Below are positions 52,386 through 61,558 of a stretch of 64,000 nucleotides of DNA, one piece after another. The notes below the pieces were generated by a model, which did not search any database, was not told the DNA's origin, and worked only from the letters and a program-made list of their open reading frames with translations. Every line of letters begins with the position of its first letter. The first letter of the stretch is position 1. The stretch is from Brooklawnia cerclae. GTDB taxonomy: Bacteria > Actinomycetota > Actinomycetes > Propionibacteriales > Propionibacteriaceae. A program made the translations under genes and the position numbers. The stretch spans positions 1,426,001 through 1,490,000 of the forward strand of contig NZ_JAAMOZ010000001.1 in assembly GCF_011758645.1 (NCBI RefSeq), read 5' to 3'.

Positions 52386-53705
52386 GTGGACCAAGAACGA
52401 GGTGGGTACTACTCCGAGTTTGTCGTCGGCCGGGAGACCTATCCCTGGGACTGCGAACCGGATCATTCCGCGTCGCGCCGCCAGCGACTGTCAGCCCGGG
52501 GCCCCTACCAGGCGGTTGTGCCCGCCGTGATCGCTGGGGTCACAATTCAGATTGACGCTGGGCTCCAGGCGGAAGCGGAGGACGCGGTTCGCGAGATCAC
52601 CCGCTTCGACGCAGAAGTCACCGCTGTCGCGGAGCATCGCGTCGGCCACGAGAGCAACGAGGTAGTCGCTGAACTCGCTCCACTGGCGTCGGTGCTGTTG
52701 CGCACGGAATCGGCATCCTCATCGGAGATAGAAGGCGTGACGGCTGGCGCACGCGCGCTGGCGATGGCTGCCATCGACGCGCAAACCGGTTCGAACGCCC
52801 GATTGGTGACCGCGAACGTCGCCGCTATGAAGCGGGCGGTTGAGTTGGCCGACGGCATCAGCGTCGCTGCCATCCTCGCTGCTCATGAGGCACTGCTCGA
52901 TCGACATGCGTACGCCACTCCCGGGAAGCTGCGGGACCAGCAGGTGTGGATCGGCAGCAACGCTCTCAGCCCTCATACGGCGTCGTTCGTCCCACCGCAC
53001 CACACGCGGGTCCCGGCGGCGCTCGATGATCTCATTGCTTTCCTGCATCGGGTCGACCTGCCGGTGCTTGTGCAGGTGGCGATCGCGCACGCGCAGTTCG
53101 AGACGATCCATCCCTTCAACGACGGCAACGGTCGCGTCGGCCGCACGCTGATCCATGCGATGCTGCGCCGCTCCGGCGCCGCGCGCACCTTGACGATTCC
53201 GGTCTCAGCCGGGCTTCTGACAGACACGTCCGGTTACTTCCGCGCGCTGGCCGACTATCGCGAAGGGTATGTCGAGACGATCGTCCGACAGTTCGTCAAT
53301 GCCTCCTTCCGTTCCATCAGTAATGGGCGGCAACTCGTTGACGAACTGGAAGAGGTCTATGAGGGCTGGAACGAGCAACTGCCGTCACGGCGTGGGTCGG
53401 CGGCCAGACGACTCCTGCCGCACCTGCTGAACCAGCCAGCAGTGAACATCGCCCATGTCGAAGCCGTCACAGGCGTCGCGCTATCGGCGGCCCAACGGGC
53501 CGTCGAACAGTTGGAGGAGGCAGGAATTCTGAGACGCGCAGGCGGAGGACGACGGAACCGGGTGTGGATTGCCCAAGACGTCGTCGACGCACTCGATTCC
53601 TTCGCCGAACGCGTCGGCCGCCGCGACCTTGGCACACACAGCGGCACGGCTGCGGCATCGGCGGAGATTCCCGCGCGCCAGAGATCCTCAACGGGCGGCG
53701 GGTAG
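52386..53705 (+). CDS. fic: Fic family AMP-transferase with C-terminal winged helix
   Basis: 439 residues from GTG 52386, a leaderless start behind the palindromic promoter. An N-terminal Fic_N-like helical part holds the inhibitory motif S112-SEI-E116-G117, which blocks the active site in cis (class II). The catalytic loop is H242-PFNDGNGRVGR, complete. The C-terminal domain (LLNQPAVNIAHVEAVTGVALSAAQRAVEQLEEAGILRR) looks like a winged helix, so the protein may bind its own operator. No separate antitoxin gene is seen. The 3' end overlaps the racemase gene on the other strand by 18 bases. Confidence 0.93.
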   Translation: MDQERGGYYSEFVVGRETYPWDCEPDHSASRRQRLSARGPYQAVVPAVIAGVTIQIDAGLQAEAEDAVREITRFDAEVTAVAEHRVGHESNEVVAELAPLASVLLRTESASSSEIEGVTAGARALAMAAIDAQTGSNARLVTANVAAMKRAVELADGISVAAILAAHEALLDRHAYATPGKLRDQQVWIGSNALSPHTASFVPPHHTRVPAALDDLIAFLHRVDLPVLVQVAIAHAQFETIHPFNDGNGRVGRTLIHAMLRRSGAARTLTIPVSAGLLTDTSGYFRALADYREGYVETIVRQFVNASFRSISNGRQLVDELEEVYEGWNEQLPSRRGSAARRLLPHLLNQPAVNIAHVEAVTGVALSAAQRAVEQLEEAGILRRAGGGRRNRVWIAQDVVDALDSFAERVGRRDLGTHSGTAAASAEIPARQRSSTGGG

Positions 53706-54362
53706 GACGGCTCCCGGCATCCGCCGAGCGAGAAGCCTGATCGCCGCGTCCAGGCCCGCGGCAATCGGTTCGATGACGTCCGCGCCCGTCCGCTCGCGGA
53801 CTGTAGGAGCGAGGGCAGACATCGTCGCGCACCCCAGCACGGTGGAGCGGATGCCGCGCGCGACCATGCCGTCCACGATCGCGGTGAGGTCTGCCGCAGC
53901 TGCGGGGCTCGCGGTCTCGTAGTCGTTGCGTCCCGCTCCGACAAGGTAATCTGGCGCACCCAGCCCGTACCGGACGGCCTGCCCGATCTTGTCGTCGGCG
54001 ATGGCGGGGCTGATGCAGATCACGCCCCAACTGCCCGTGGACGCCGCTGTCGCCATGGACGCCCACCCCACCCCGACGACGGGTATGGACGAGTCCTCCC
54101 TGCCGACCGGCAGCCCGGGGTCGCCGTGGCAGGCGACGACCATCGCGTCGAACCCGAGCGCCGGAAGGTCTCGGATCTGCTCGCGGACACGGCCGGCGAC
54201 GGCGTCCGAATCGTCCTGCGTGACCAGGAGTTCGGGGGCACCAGGCAGATACCGCGTCACCACGGTGCACCCGGGATGTTCGTGTGCCCAGGAGTCGGCG
54301 ACCCCGCGGATCACATCCGTGGTGGTCGCCGACCCGTTGGGGTTGAGGCACAGGAGCCTCAC
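53688..54362 (-). CDS. hydantoin/aspartate-glutamate racemase family protein
   Basis: 224 residues from GTG 54362, overlapping the amidohydrolase stop (GTGA). The racemase pattern is LLCLNPNGSATTTDVI at the start, with the two catalytic cysteines in VVACHGDPGLP and VLGCATMSA. In a cluster with a hydantoinase and an N-carbamoylase, the hydantoin racemase role (interconverting D- and L-5-substituted hydantoins) is the best fit. The fic gene ends within its 3' end. Confidence 0.88.
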   Translation of the reverse strand: MRLLCLNPNGSATTTDVIRGVADSWAHEHPGCTVVTRYLPGAPELLVTQDDSDAVAGRVREQIRDLPALGFDAMVVACHGDPGLPVGREDSSIPVVGVGWASMATAASTGSWGVICISPAIADDKIGQAVRYGLGAPDYLVGAGRNDYETASPAAAADLTAIVDGMVARGIRSTVLGCATMSALAPTVRERTGADVIEPIAAGLDAAIRLLARRMPGAVLPAAR

Positions 54363-55639
54363 GCGCGTCCCGCCAGGCTGAGCGCGCAGTGCAGCAGCAC
54401 GTTCACGCCGTCGGCGCATGCCTCGGGGGTGGAGTACTCCCTCGGATTGTGGCTGATGCCGTCGTACAGGCCGGGGACGAACACCATGCCGGTGGGGCAG
54501 ATGGCCGCCATCTCGCCGGCGTCGTGGCCGGCCCCCGACATGATGCGCCGGTTGTTCATACCCAGTTCCCCTGCCGTCTGCTCGACCAGGTCCATCATCT
54601 CCGGGGCGAAATTGGCCGGGGGAGTGTGGGCGGTGGTGACGGCCTCGATCGTGACCCCGGTGCGCTCGGAGACCTCGCGGCAGTAGCGGCCGAGTTCGTC
54701 GCGGGCGGCGAGGATGGCCTCCTCCTCGGGATTGCGCAGGTCGACCGTGATCAGTGCCTCCGCGGCGACGATGTTGACCAGATTCGGCGATGTCTCGAAG
54801 CGGCCGACGCTGGCCCGCAGCTCGCCGAAGCGTCCCGACTTGACCATGTCGTCCAGATGCACGGTGACCAGGGACGCGGCGAGGGTGGCGCTGCGCCGCA
54901 ACTCGTCCGGGGTGGTGCCGGCGTGGGCGGCGCGCCCGTGGAAGGTGAGACGCTGCCACAGGATCGCCTGGACGCCGGTCACCACCCCGATGCGGTATCC
55001 CTCCGAGCCGAGGATCGGCCCCTGCTCGATGTGGCATTCCAGGTAGCCGGCGGGGGGATCGACCGGGACGGCGACCGGGCCGACCAGTCCATGGCGGTCG
55101 AGTTCCTCGCCGACGCTGATGCCTGCGGCGTCCGTCAGGGCCCGCGCGTCGGGCTCGGTGATGCGTCCTGCGGCCACGGCGCTGCCGAGCATGTCGGTGC
55201 CGAAGCGGCAGCCCTCCTCCTCGGTCCACACGGCCAGTTCGATCGGCCGCCGGGTACCGATGCCCTCGTCGTTCAGCGTCCTGATCACCTCGAGGCCGCC
55301 GAGCACGCCGAGGCAGCCGTCGAAGCGTCCGGCCGTGGCGACACTGTCGAGGTGTGATCCCAGGACGATGGGCGCCAGGTCGGGCTGCGCCCCCTCACGG
55401 CGTGCGCGCACGTTTCCCATGCGATCGAGCCGCACTGCCAGACCGGCTTCGCGCATCCATCCGAGCGCCAGCTCGCGTCCGGCGACGTCCTGGTCGGTGA
55501 GAGCGAGCCTGCGGACCCCGACGAGGCCGGTCTCCTCGTCGAGGTAGGCGCCGATCTTCCCGAGTGCCTCCAGGGAATCCCAGAGTCTGCCGCCGTCGAT
55601 CTTCAGGGTCCCGGACGACGTCGCTTGCGTGATGGTCAC
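54359..55639 (-). CDS. M20-family N-carbamoyl-L-amino-acid hydrolase / allantoate amidohydrolase
   Basis: 426 residues from GTG 55639, after GGAGG. The metal sites are VLGSHLDSV (His, Asp), WTEEEGCRFGT and HIEQGPIL, and a late GHDAGEMA. This pattern belongs to the HyuC/AmaB/AllC group, which cleaves N-carbamoyl amino acids or allantoate and releases ammonia. The central dimerisation domain is FHGRAAHAGTTPDELRRSA. It lies between the racemase and the ammonia-lyase. Confidence 0.9.
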   Translation of the reverse strand: MTITQATSSGTLKIDGGRLWDSLEALGKIGAYLDEETGLVGVRRLALTDQDVAGRELALGWMREAGLAVRLDRMGNVRARREGAQPDLAPIVLGSHLDSVATAGRFDGCLGVLGGLEVIRTLNDEGIGTRRPIELAVWTEEEGCRFGTDMLGSAVAAGRITEPDARALTDAAGISVGEELDRHGLVGPVAVPVDPPAGYLECHIEQGPILGSEGYRIGVVTGVQAILWQRLTFHGRAAHAGTTPDELRRSATLAASLVTVHLDDMVKSGRFGELRASVGRFETSPNLVNIVAAEALITVDLRNPEEEAILAARDELGRYCREVSERTGVTIEAVTTAHTPPANFAPEMMDLVEQTAGELGMNNRRIMSGAGHDAGEMAAICPTGMVFVPGLYDGISHNPREYSTPEACADGVNVLLHCALSLAGRA

Positions 55640-55649
55640 TTCTTGCCTC

Positions 55650-56798
55650 CTAGTTCCCGTCGACGATGCGGCGGTGGTTGATCGGATCTGTGGGTCCTTC
55701 GGTGACGACGACGAGGACGACGTCGGTGGGACGCAGTTCCAGGACGTCGGCGTGGGCGAGCAGCCCGGCGAGGCCTGCGGCGCCGCTCTCACCGGCATCG
55801 ATGCCGTCGCGGTGCAACAGGCGCATCGCCTCGGCCGCGGCCTGGTCGTCGATCACACTCATCGCGTCGAACCCGGCACTGACATCGGGCCAGGCGATCG
55901 CCGACGGGGTACCGCAGTTGAGGCCCGCCATGATCGAGGTCTGGGGTCCCGGGCTGGTGACGATGTGCCCGGCCTCCATGCTGGCCGTGACGCAGTCGGC
56001 CGAGGTCGGTTCGACCCCGACGAGCAGGCGGGCAGGACGGGCCGCGAAGCCCCGGGCCACTGCGGCGGCGAGCCCCCCGACGCCGATCTGGGCCGTGACG
56101 ACGGTGGGCTCGGGAATCAGCCCGCCGTCGATCGCCTCGACGACCTCGGCCATCATCGTGGCGTAACCCTCGATCACGTCGGCGGGCGCCCGGGTGTACC
56201 CCTCCCACGAGGTGTCGGAGATGACGGCATGAACGCCGTCCTCCATGGCCGCTGCCTGCGCGACCGTCTGGTCGTAGTCGCCCGTGGTCTCGATGACCTG
56301 CGCACCCTCGGAGGCGATGCCCTCCTTGCGTGCGGCGACCGTCCCGGCGGGGACGAGGACGATCGACCGGAGCCCGAGGAGCCGGGCCATGCGTGCGACG
56401 GCGCGTCCGTGGTTGCCGTCGGTGGGTGCGACCAGGACGAGCTCGGGGTGGGCTGTCGCAGCGTCCTTCAGTTGCGGGAAGCCGACCCCGGCGGCGTCCC
56501 CGAGATTCCAGCGGTGCGCCAGTTCCCTGCAGACCGCCCACGAGGCGCCGAGGATCTTGAACGAGGGCAGCCCCAGGCGTTCGGTCTCGCGCTTCACCAG
56601 GACGCGAGCGACCCCGAGCTGCTCGGCGGCTCCAGGGGCGTCGTCCACCGGGGTCGCCGCGAAGCCCGGCAGCGACGCGTGGAACGCGACGCAGCGTGGT
56701 GCGGCCGGCTGGACGCGGCCGCGGTCCACCAGGGGGTTGGCGATGAGCCGCGCGCCGGCGGCTTCGGGGCGGGTGCCGGGGTCTGTGGGCTGGTCCAC
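55650..56798 (-). CDS. diaminopropionate ammonia-lyase-like PLP enzyme
   Basis: 382 residues from GTG 56798, chosen because AAAGGG has a better spacing than for GTG 56810. The PLP lysine is in RLGLPSFKILGASWA, and the phosphate-binding loop is QIGVGGLAAAVARG. APTDGNHGRAVA and ISDTSWEGYT are characteristic of DpaL. It converts 2,3-diaminopropionate to pyruvate and ammonia. It is divergent from gntR, over a shared operator. Confidence 0.85.
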   Translation of the reverse strand: MDQPTDPGTRPEAAGARLIANPLVDRGRVQPAAPRCVAFHASLPGFAATPVDDAPGAAEQLGVARVLVKRETERLGLPSFKILGASWAVCRELAHRWNLGDAAGVGFPQLKDAATAHPELVLVAPTDGNHGRAVARMARLLGLRSIVLVPAGTVAARKEGIASEGAQVIETTGDYDQTVAQAAAMEDGVHAVISDTSWEGYTRAPADVIEGYATMMAEVVEAIDGGLIPEPTVVTAQIGVGGLAAAVARGFAARPARLLVGVEPTSADCVTASMEAGHIVTSPGPQTSIMAGLNCGTPSAIAWPDVSAGFDAMSVIDDQAAAEAMRLLHRDGIDAGESGAAGLAGLLAHADVLELRPTDVVLVVVTEGPTDPINHRRIVDGN

Positions 56799-56819
56799 GG
56801 GTGTGATCACCCTTTCAGG

Positions 56820-56838
56820 TTAGTTGTAGGATAACTAA
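56820..56838. promoter_or_regulatory. probable GntR operator between divergent genes
   Basis: Inverted repeat TTAGTT (56820-56825) and AACTAA (56833-56838) with a 7-base spacer, continued by a second AGTAACT half-site at about 56841-56847. AT-rich compared with the flanks. It lies between the ammonia-lyase and GntR genes. Confidence 0.6.
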
Positions 56839-56929
56839 TGAGTAACTGGATTGCGGTCCGACAGTGAAAACGATCCGGCGTCTCGGTGGGCCTAGAATCA
56901 TCGAAACGCCCCAACCCCGAGGAGCCCTG

Positions 56930-57697
56930 ATGTCGTTGCACGATGGTCCGAACGCCGTCAGGTTGCGTACGCGGCTGCCCCTTCAGGTGGAGATCCGCAA
57001 TGCGATCCTCGAGGATCTGATCTTGTCGGGGCAGGTCGCGGCGGGCGACAAGCTGCCGTCCGAGGGCGAGCTCTGCGAGACCTACGCCGCCTCGCGCGTG
57101 ACCATCCGCTCGGCCCTGCAGTCGCTGCAGGAGCAGGGATACATCCGCACCGTCCGGGGATCCGGCTCGGTCGTCCTTCCCCAGTCGCAGGCCATCCATT
57201 CCAGGCTCACCCGCCTCGTCTCGTTCGACGCATTCGCCGAACAGTCCGGCGAGGCGTTCTCGACGCTCGACGCGATCATCGACGAGTGTCCCGCGGACGA
57301 CCCGGTACGACTCCAGTTCCCCGAGGACGACCGGGACGCCATCACCCGCATCAGCCGGGCCAAGACCCGGGGGGACAAGAGGGTCGCATGGATCGTCGAC
57401 TATGTGCCGGCCGCGATCATCGGCCGTGACGAGCTCACCGAGGAGTTCGCGCGGTACGGGTCGGTCCTGGACGTGCTGATCGCGCGCGACCGCGCCCAGT
57501 ACTCCGACTGCACCATCACGCCCGTCGTGGCCGATCGCGAGCTGTCCCGGCACCTCGACGCGCCGCGGGGATCGGCCGTGCTCCACATGAGCGAGTTGAC
57601 CAGGGACGTCGAGGGTGGGCTCGTCGATTGCAGCGAGTCGTGGTTCCTGCCGGGGGCTTTCACCTTCTATCTGCGGCGCAACCGCGACTCGCACTGA
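56930..57697 (+). CDS. GntR/HutC family regulator
   Basis: 255 residues from ATG 56930, after gagga; a TAGAAT -10 box is at 56894-56899. The N-terminal winged helix is LQVEIRNAILEDLILSGQVAAGDKLPSEGELCETYAASRVTIRSALQSLQEQGYIRTVRGSGSVV-type. The C-terminal chorismate-lyase-like (UTRA) sensor domain ends SWFLPGAFTFYL. It probably controls the ureide/hydantoin genes on both sides. Its stop and that of the hydantoinase are 5 bases apart. Confidence 0.92.
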   Translation: MSLHDGPNAVRLRTRLPLQVEIRNAILEDLILSGQVAAGDKLPSEGELCETYAASRVTIRSALQSLQEQGYIRTVRGSGSVVLPQSQAIHSRLTRLVSFDAFAEQSGEAFSTLDAIIDECPADDPVRLQFPEDDRDAITRISRAKTRGDKRVAWIVDYVPAAIIGRDELTEEFARYGSVLDVLIARDRAQYSDCTITPVVADRELSRHLDAPRGSAVLHMSELTRDVEGGLVDCSESWFLPGAFTFYLRRNRDSH

Positions 57698-57702
57698 TCC
57701 GG

Positions 57703-59112
57703 TCACCTCGACCGGTCCGCGAGCGGCTGCGACTGCCCGCAGGCCACGAAACCGCCGACGGGGCCCGCCTCGGTCAGCCTCCCGTCATCGACCGCCAATC
57801 TGCCGCGGACCAATACCTGCCGCACCCTGCCCTCGATCCGGAAGCCTTCGTAAGGGGAGTAGTCGACGTTCTCCAGCAGGTCGTCGTGGCGCACGGTCCA
57901 CGTGCCGCGCGGATCGTAGACGAGGACGTCGGCGTCGCTGCCAGGTGCCAGCACGCCCTTGCGTGGGTAGAGGCCGAAGTACTTCGCCGCGTTGGTCGCG
58001 TTCACCTGCGCGTATCGCTCCAGACTCAATCTCCCGGGCACCACGCCGTAGGTGTACAGCAGCGCCATGCGCAACTGGATGCCCGGGGCGCCGTTGGGGA
58101 TGTGGCGGAAGTCATTGCCGCCCTTGTCCTTCTGACCGTCCAGGTTGAAGGGACAGTGGTCGGTGCCGATGAACTGGATGCCGCCGTCCGCCAGGGCAAC
58201 CCACAGCGCGTCCTGATTCGTGCGCTCGCGCAGCGGGGGGCTGATGACGAAACCGGCGGTCTCCCGCAGGTCGCTGTCGGGCCGTCCGTAGCTGCCGGCG
58301 TCCAGCAGCAGGTACTGGGGACAGGTCTCGGCGACCATCGGGGCGCCGAACTGCCGGGCCCGGTTCACCTCGGCCAGGCCGTCGGCGCTGCTGAGGTGGA
58401 CGACATAGCAGGGCGCGTCGTCGGCGAGATGGCTGATCGTCCCCAGACGGTTGATCGCCTCACGCTCCACCTCCACCGGATGGGTGTGCTGGTGGTAGTA
58501 CGCGGAGACCTCGTCGTGGGCGACCCGATCGCTGGTCAACTCGTCGATGAGGCGGCCGTTCTCGGCGTGGAGGCCGATGGTGCCGCCGAAAGTCCTGGTG
58601 GCCTGGAGCGCCTGCATGATCTCGTCGTCCTCAACCATCATCGCGGGCCGGTAGGCCATGTACATCTTGAACGAGGTGACGCCCTGGTCCGCGATGGCGG
58701 CGATCTCGGCGGCCCGTCCGGTCGGCCATTCCAACATCGCCAAGTGGAAGGCGTAGTCACACCACGAACGTCCGTCAGCCTTCGCATGCCAGTTGGCGAG
58801 TCCCTCGGCCAGCGTCTCGCCCTTCTGAGCTGTGGCGAAATCCATCACCAGGGTGGTGCCCCCGGCGACGGCTGCCCGCGTGCCGGTGGTGAAGTCGTCG
58901 CTGGTCACTGTGCCCTGGGTCGCGAGGTCGAGGTGCGTGTGCGTGTCGATTCCACCGGGCAGGACCAGGCATCCCGTGGCATCGATGACCTCGTCACCCG
59001 GCTCGGGTGTCACATGGCCGACGGCGGTGATGCGTTCGCCGTCGATGCGCAGATCGGTCGTCTCCGTCCCGTGCTCCGCGACGACGGTGCCATTGGTGAT
59101 GATGGTGCTCAC
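57703..59112 (-). CDS. dihydropyrimidinase / hydantoinase
   Basis: 469 residues. Binuclear-metal amidohydrolase. The first His pair is GIDTHTHLD, the carbamylated lysine is in TSFKMYMAY, and HAEN, HLSSA and GTDHCPF give the other ligands and the catalytic Asp. It hydrolyses the cyclic ureide of dihydropyrimidines or 5-substituted hydantoins to N-carbamoyl amino acids, the substrate of the M20 hydrolase encoded upstream of it in the same region. Confidence 0.94.
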   Translation of the reverse strand: MSTIITNGTVVAEHGTETTDLRIDGERITAVGHVTPEPGDEVIDATGCLVLPGGIDTHTHLDLATQGTVTSDDFTTGTRAAVAGGTTLVMDFATAQKGETLAEGLANWHAKADGRSWCDYAFHLAMLEWPTGRAAEIAAIADQGVTSFKMYMAYRPAMMVEDDEIMQALQATRTFGGTIGLHAENGRLIDELTSDRVAHDEVSAYYHQHTHPVEVEREAINRLGTISHLADDAPCYVVHLSSADGLAEVNRARQFGAPMVAETCPQYLLLDAGSYGRPDSDLRETAGFVISPPLRERTNQDALWVALADGGIQFIGTDHCPFNLDGQKDKGGNDFRHIPNGAPGIQLRMALLYTYGVVPGRLSLERYAQVNATNAAKYFGLYPRKGVLAPGSDADVLVYDPRGTWTVRHDDLLENVDYSPYEGFRIEGRVRQVLVRGRLAVDDGRLTEAGPVGGFVACGQSQPLADRSR

Positions 59113-59124
59113 GATGTCCTTTCC

Positions 59125-60708
59125 TCAGCGCACGACACGACCGGGCAGGTTGCCGGTCGGTCCTGTCACACCGGTCGACCCGGTTCCGTCCCATACCTTC
59201 TGGCCCGCCACCCACACGCCACGCACACCCGCGGTGAACTCGCAGGGATCGGCGAACGTGGCCCGGTCGACGAACTCGGCCGGGTCGAGGACGACCAGGT
59301 CGGCGCGCAGCCCGCGGGCGATGCGGCCCCGGTCGGGCAGATGCAGCACCTCGGCGCTGCGCTGCGTCATTCGTTCGATGGCCTCGGACGGTGTGACGTG
59401 CCCGTCCCGGATGGCGAGTCGTCCGAGGAACCGGCCCGTCGACCCGTACAACCGGGGGTGCGGCGAGGGATTGAACACCCCGTCGCTGCCGAGCAGCGAC
59501 CCCGACTCACGGTAGATGGCGGCCACGACGTCCTCACTCGCGTAGTGGTCGATCATCGCCGAGTCGAGTCCGGTGCGGTCGAGGATGTCCATCACTGCCA
59601 GCGCCGGGTCGGTGCCCAACCGGTCGGCGGCCTCGGCCAGCGTCTGGGCCTCGAACTCGGGAGCCCCGACCGCCTGCGTGATGGTGATGTTCTCCGCGCC
59701 GCAGGAACCGAAGATGTTCTCCCAGCCCGCGAGGCCCTTGTGCATGTCGGTGGCCATGCGCCGGCGGTCGTCGCGGTCACGGCAGCGTGCCAGCGCTGCC
59801 GACGGTCCGCCGTCGTTGGCCCACGGGGGAAGCAGCGCCGACAGCACAGTGCTGCCCGCGCCGTAGGGGTACTGGTCGACCGTGAGCGGTATCTGCCCGG
59901 CGGCCCCGGCCAGCAGTGCGAGCAGGGGTTCGAGCAGGTGGGCGTTGCCGATGAGCTTGAGATGTGAGACGTGAAGCTGCGCGCCCGTTGCCCGGCACGC
60001 GTCGATGAACTCGGTCATCGCGGCCAGGCATTCGGACGCCTCGTTGCGCACGTGGGGCACCAGTGGCACACCCCACTTCGCGGCGACCTGCGCCATGGCC
60101 TGCAGTTCGGGCTGTCGCGCATACAGGCCGGGTGCGTAGATCATGCCGAAGCTGATCGCCCTGCCGCCCCCGGCGAGGCTGCGGTCCGCCAACTCCTGCA
60201 TACGGACGAGTTCTTCGGCAGTCGGGGCGCGGTCGTCGTCACCCATGACGACCTGGCGGACGGCGCTGTGGGGCACGCAGGCGGCCATGTCGCTCGCCGG
60301 GTGGCAGGCGTCCAGGTCGGACAGGTATTCGTCGAAGCCGCGCCATCCCCACCGGGGCGATTCGGCGGGCTCGAGGCCGGCGAGGTAGCTGCGTCGCGCG
60401 GTGAGATGTGCGTCGTCCACCGGGGCGGGCCCGAGCCCGTCCGGGCAGATCAGCTGCGTGGTGAACCCCTGGGAAAGTTTGGCCGCCATGGTGGGTTCGT
60501 CGAAGGCGCGAAGGGCGCAGTGCGCGTGGAGGTCGATGAAACCGGGTGTCACCCATGCTCCGGAGGCCTCGACCTGCTCCGCGTCGTCGACGGGGGCGCC
60601 GCGGGGCACGAGGTCGGCGATGCGTCCGTCGGCCACGACGAGATCGGCGCCGACGAAACCTTCGGGGGTGAAGACCTCGGCGTTCCTTATCACCAGGTCA
60701 GCCGACAT
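59125..60708 (-). CDS. D-aminoacylase / N-acyl-D-amino-acid deacylase family amidohydrolase
   Basis: 527 residues from ATG 60708. The amidohydrolase motif is TPGFIDLHAHCALRAF, with a Cys in place of the second Asp-His position, as in D-aminoacylases. VPHVRNEASE, LHVSHLK, and SLLGSDGVF follow. It may release amino acids from N-acyl or N-carbamoyl derivatives in the same pathway. It overlaps the downstream half of the ECF ATPase gene by 11 bases. Confidence 0.85.
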   Translation of the reverse strand: MSADLVIRNAEVFTPEGFVGADLVVADGRIADLVPRGAPVDDAEQVEASGAWVTPGFIDLHAHCALRAFDEPTMAAKLSQGFTTQLICPDGLGPAPVDDAHLTARRSYLAGLEPAESPRWGWRGFDEYLSDLDACHPASDMAACVPHSAVRQVVMGDDDRAPTAEELVRMQELADRSLAGGGRAISFGMIYAPGLYARQPELQAMAQVAAKWGVPLVPHVRNEASECLAAMTEFIDACRATGAQLHVSHLKLIGNAHLLEPLLALLAGAAGQIPLTVDQYPYGAGSTVLSALLPPWANDGGPSAALARCRDRDDRRRMATDMHKGLAGWENIFGSCGAENITITQAVGAPEFEAQTLAEAADRLGTDPALAVMDILDRTGLDSAMIDHYASEDVVAAIYRESGSLLGSDGVFNPSPHPRLYGSTGRFLGRLAIRDGHVTPSEAIERMTQRSAEVLHLPDRGRIARGLRADLVVLDPAEFVDRATFADPCEFTAGVRGVWVAGQKVWDGTGSTGVTGPTGNLPGRVVR

Positions 60709-61558
60709 GGCGCATCTCCTCTCCGGCACCGACGACGCGCCGCCACTCGGCCAGCAGTTCCTCGGCGAACAGCGTCGTACCACTGAACCGGTCGTCGGCC
60801 AGGCCCTGGGCCAGCTGGGTCACCAGCGGTGGCATGAGGTCGGCCTGAGCGATGACGTCCGCGCGGGTCAGCACTTCGCGGGTGGCCCCGTCGAGGAGGA
60901 TGCGGCCACCGGTCATCGCGATGACCCGTTGTGTGTATTCGGCGACGATCTCCATGTCGTGGGTGATGACGATGATCGTGTGCCCGGCCGTCTCGTTGAG
61001 CATCCGGAGGAAGTCCATGACCTCACGCGATTGCCGGTAGTCCTGACCGGTTGTTGGCTCGTCCACGATGATCACCTTCGGGCGCAGCGACAGGATCGAG
61101 GCGATGGCGATGCGCTGCCGGATGCCCTTGGTCTGGAAGAAGGGGTGATCGTCGAAGAGCCGTTCGGGGATGCCGGCGATTCGCGCGGCTTCACGCACTC
61201 GTGAATCCACATCCTCGGCTGCGAGATGCAGATTGCGTGGCGCGTAGGCGATCTCGTCGTAGATGCGGTTGTTGAACAGCTGATGGTCCGGGTTCTGGAA
61301 GACGTACCCGATCGACTTGATGAGCTGCGCCGACCTGGTCGAGGGCCCGATCGTCAGGCCGTCGACGACGACGGCCCCGCCGGTGGCCTTGAGGATGCCG
61401 TTGAGGCATTTCGACAGCGTCGTCTTCCCGGAGCCGTTGGTGCCGATCAGGGCGACGAACTCGTGCGGCTGGATCGTGAACGAGACGTCCGACAATGCCT
61501 GTGTCCCGTCCTCGTAGCGGTAGTCGAGTCCGGTGACCTCGATGATGGGTTCGGCCAC
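60698..61558 (-). CDS. ECF transporter ATPase (EcfA2-like)
   Basis: 286 residues from GTG 61558, overlapping the stop of the first ATPase gene. Walker A GTNGSGKTT, Q-loop QNPDHQLF (the ECF-type HQ pair), Walker B VIIVDEPTTGQD and H-loop ITHD. The signature region is TKGIRQRIAIAS rather than LSGGQ. This is a degenerate form of the SKGQRQR seen in some ECF ATPases. It couples ATP hydrolysis to the EcfT protein. Confidence 0.9.
   Translation of the reverse strand: MAEPIIEVTGLDYRYEDGTQALSDVSFTIQPHEFVALIGTNGSGKTTLSKCLNGILKATGGAVVVDGLTIGPSTRSAQLIKSIGYVFQNPDHQLFNNRIYDEIAYAPRNLHLAAEDVDSRVREAARIAGIPERLFDDHPFFQTKGIRQRIAIASILSLRPKVIIVDEPTTGQDYRQSREVMDFLRMLNETAGHTIIVITHDMEIVAEYTQRVIAMTGGRILLDGATREVLTRADVIAQADLMPPLVTQLAQGLADDRFSGTTLFAEELLAEWRRVVGAGEEMRHVG

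Noticed and set aside
54359-55639. M20 enzyme as YgeY of the E. coli urate cluster
   Set aside because: Its motifs (SHLDSV, EEEGCRFGT, HIEQGP) are those of the N-carbamoylase/allantoate group, not of YgeY-type peptidases.
57628-59967. A 779-codon plus-strand frame across the hydantoinase and D-aminoacylase genes
   Set aside because: It shows no motif and lies opposite two enzymes with full catalytic sites.
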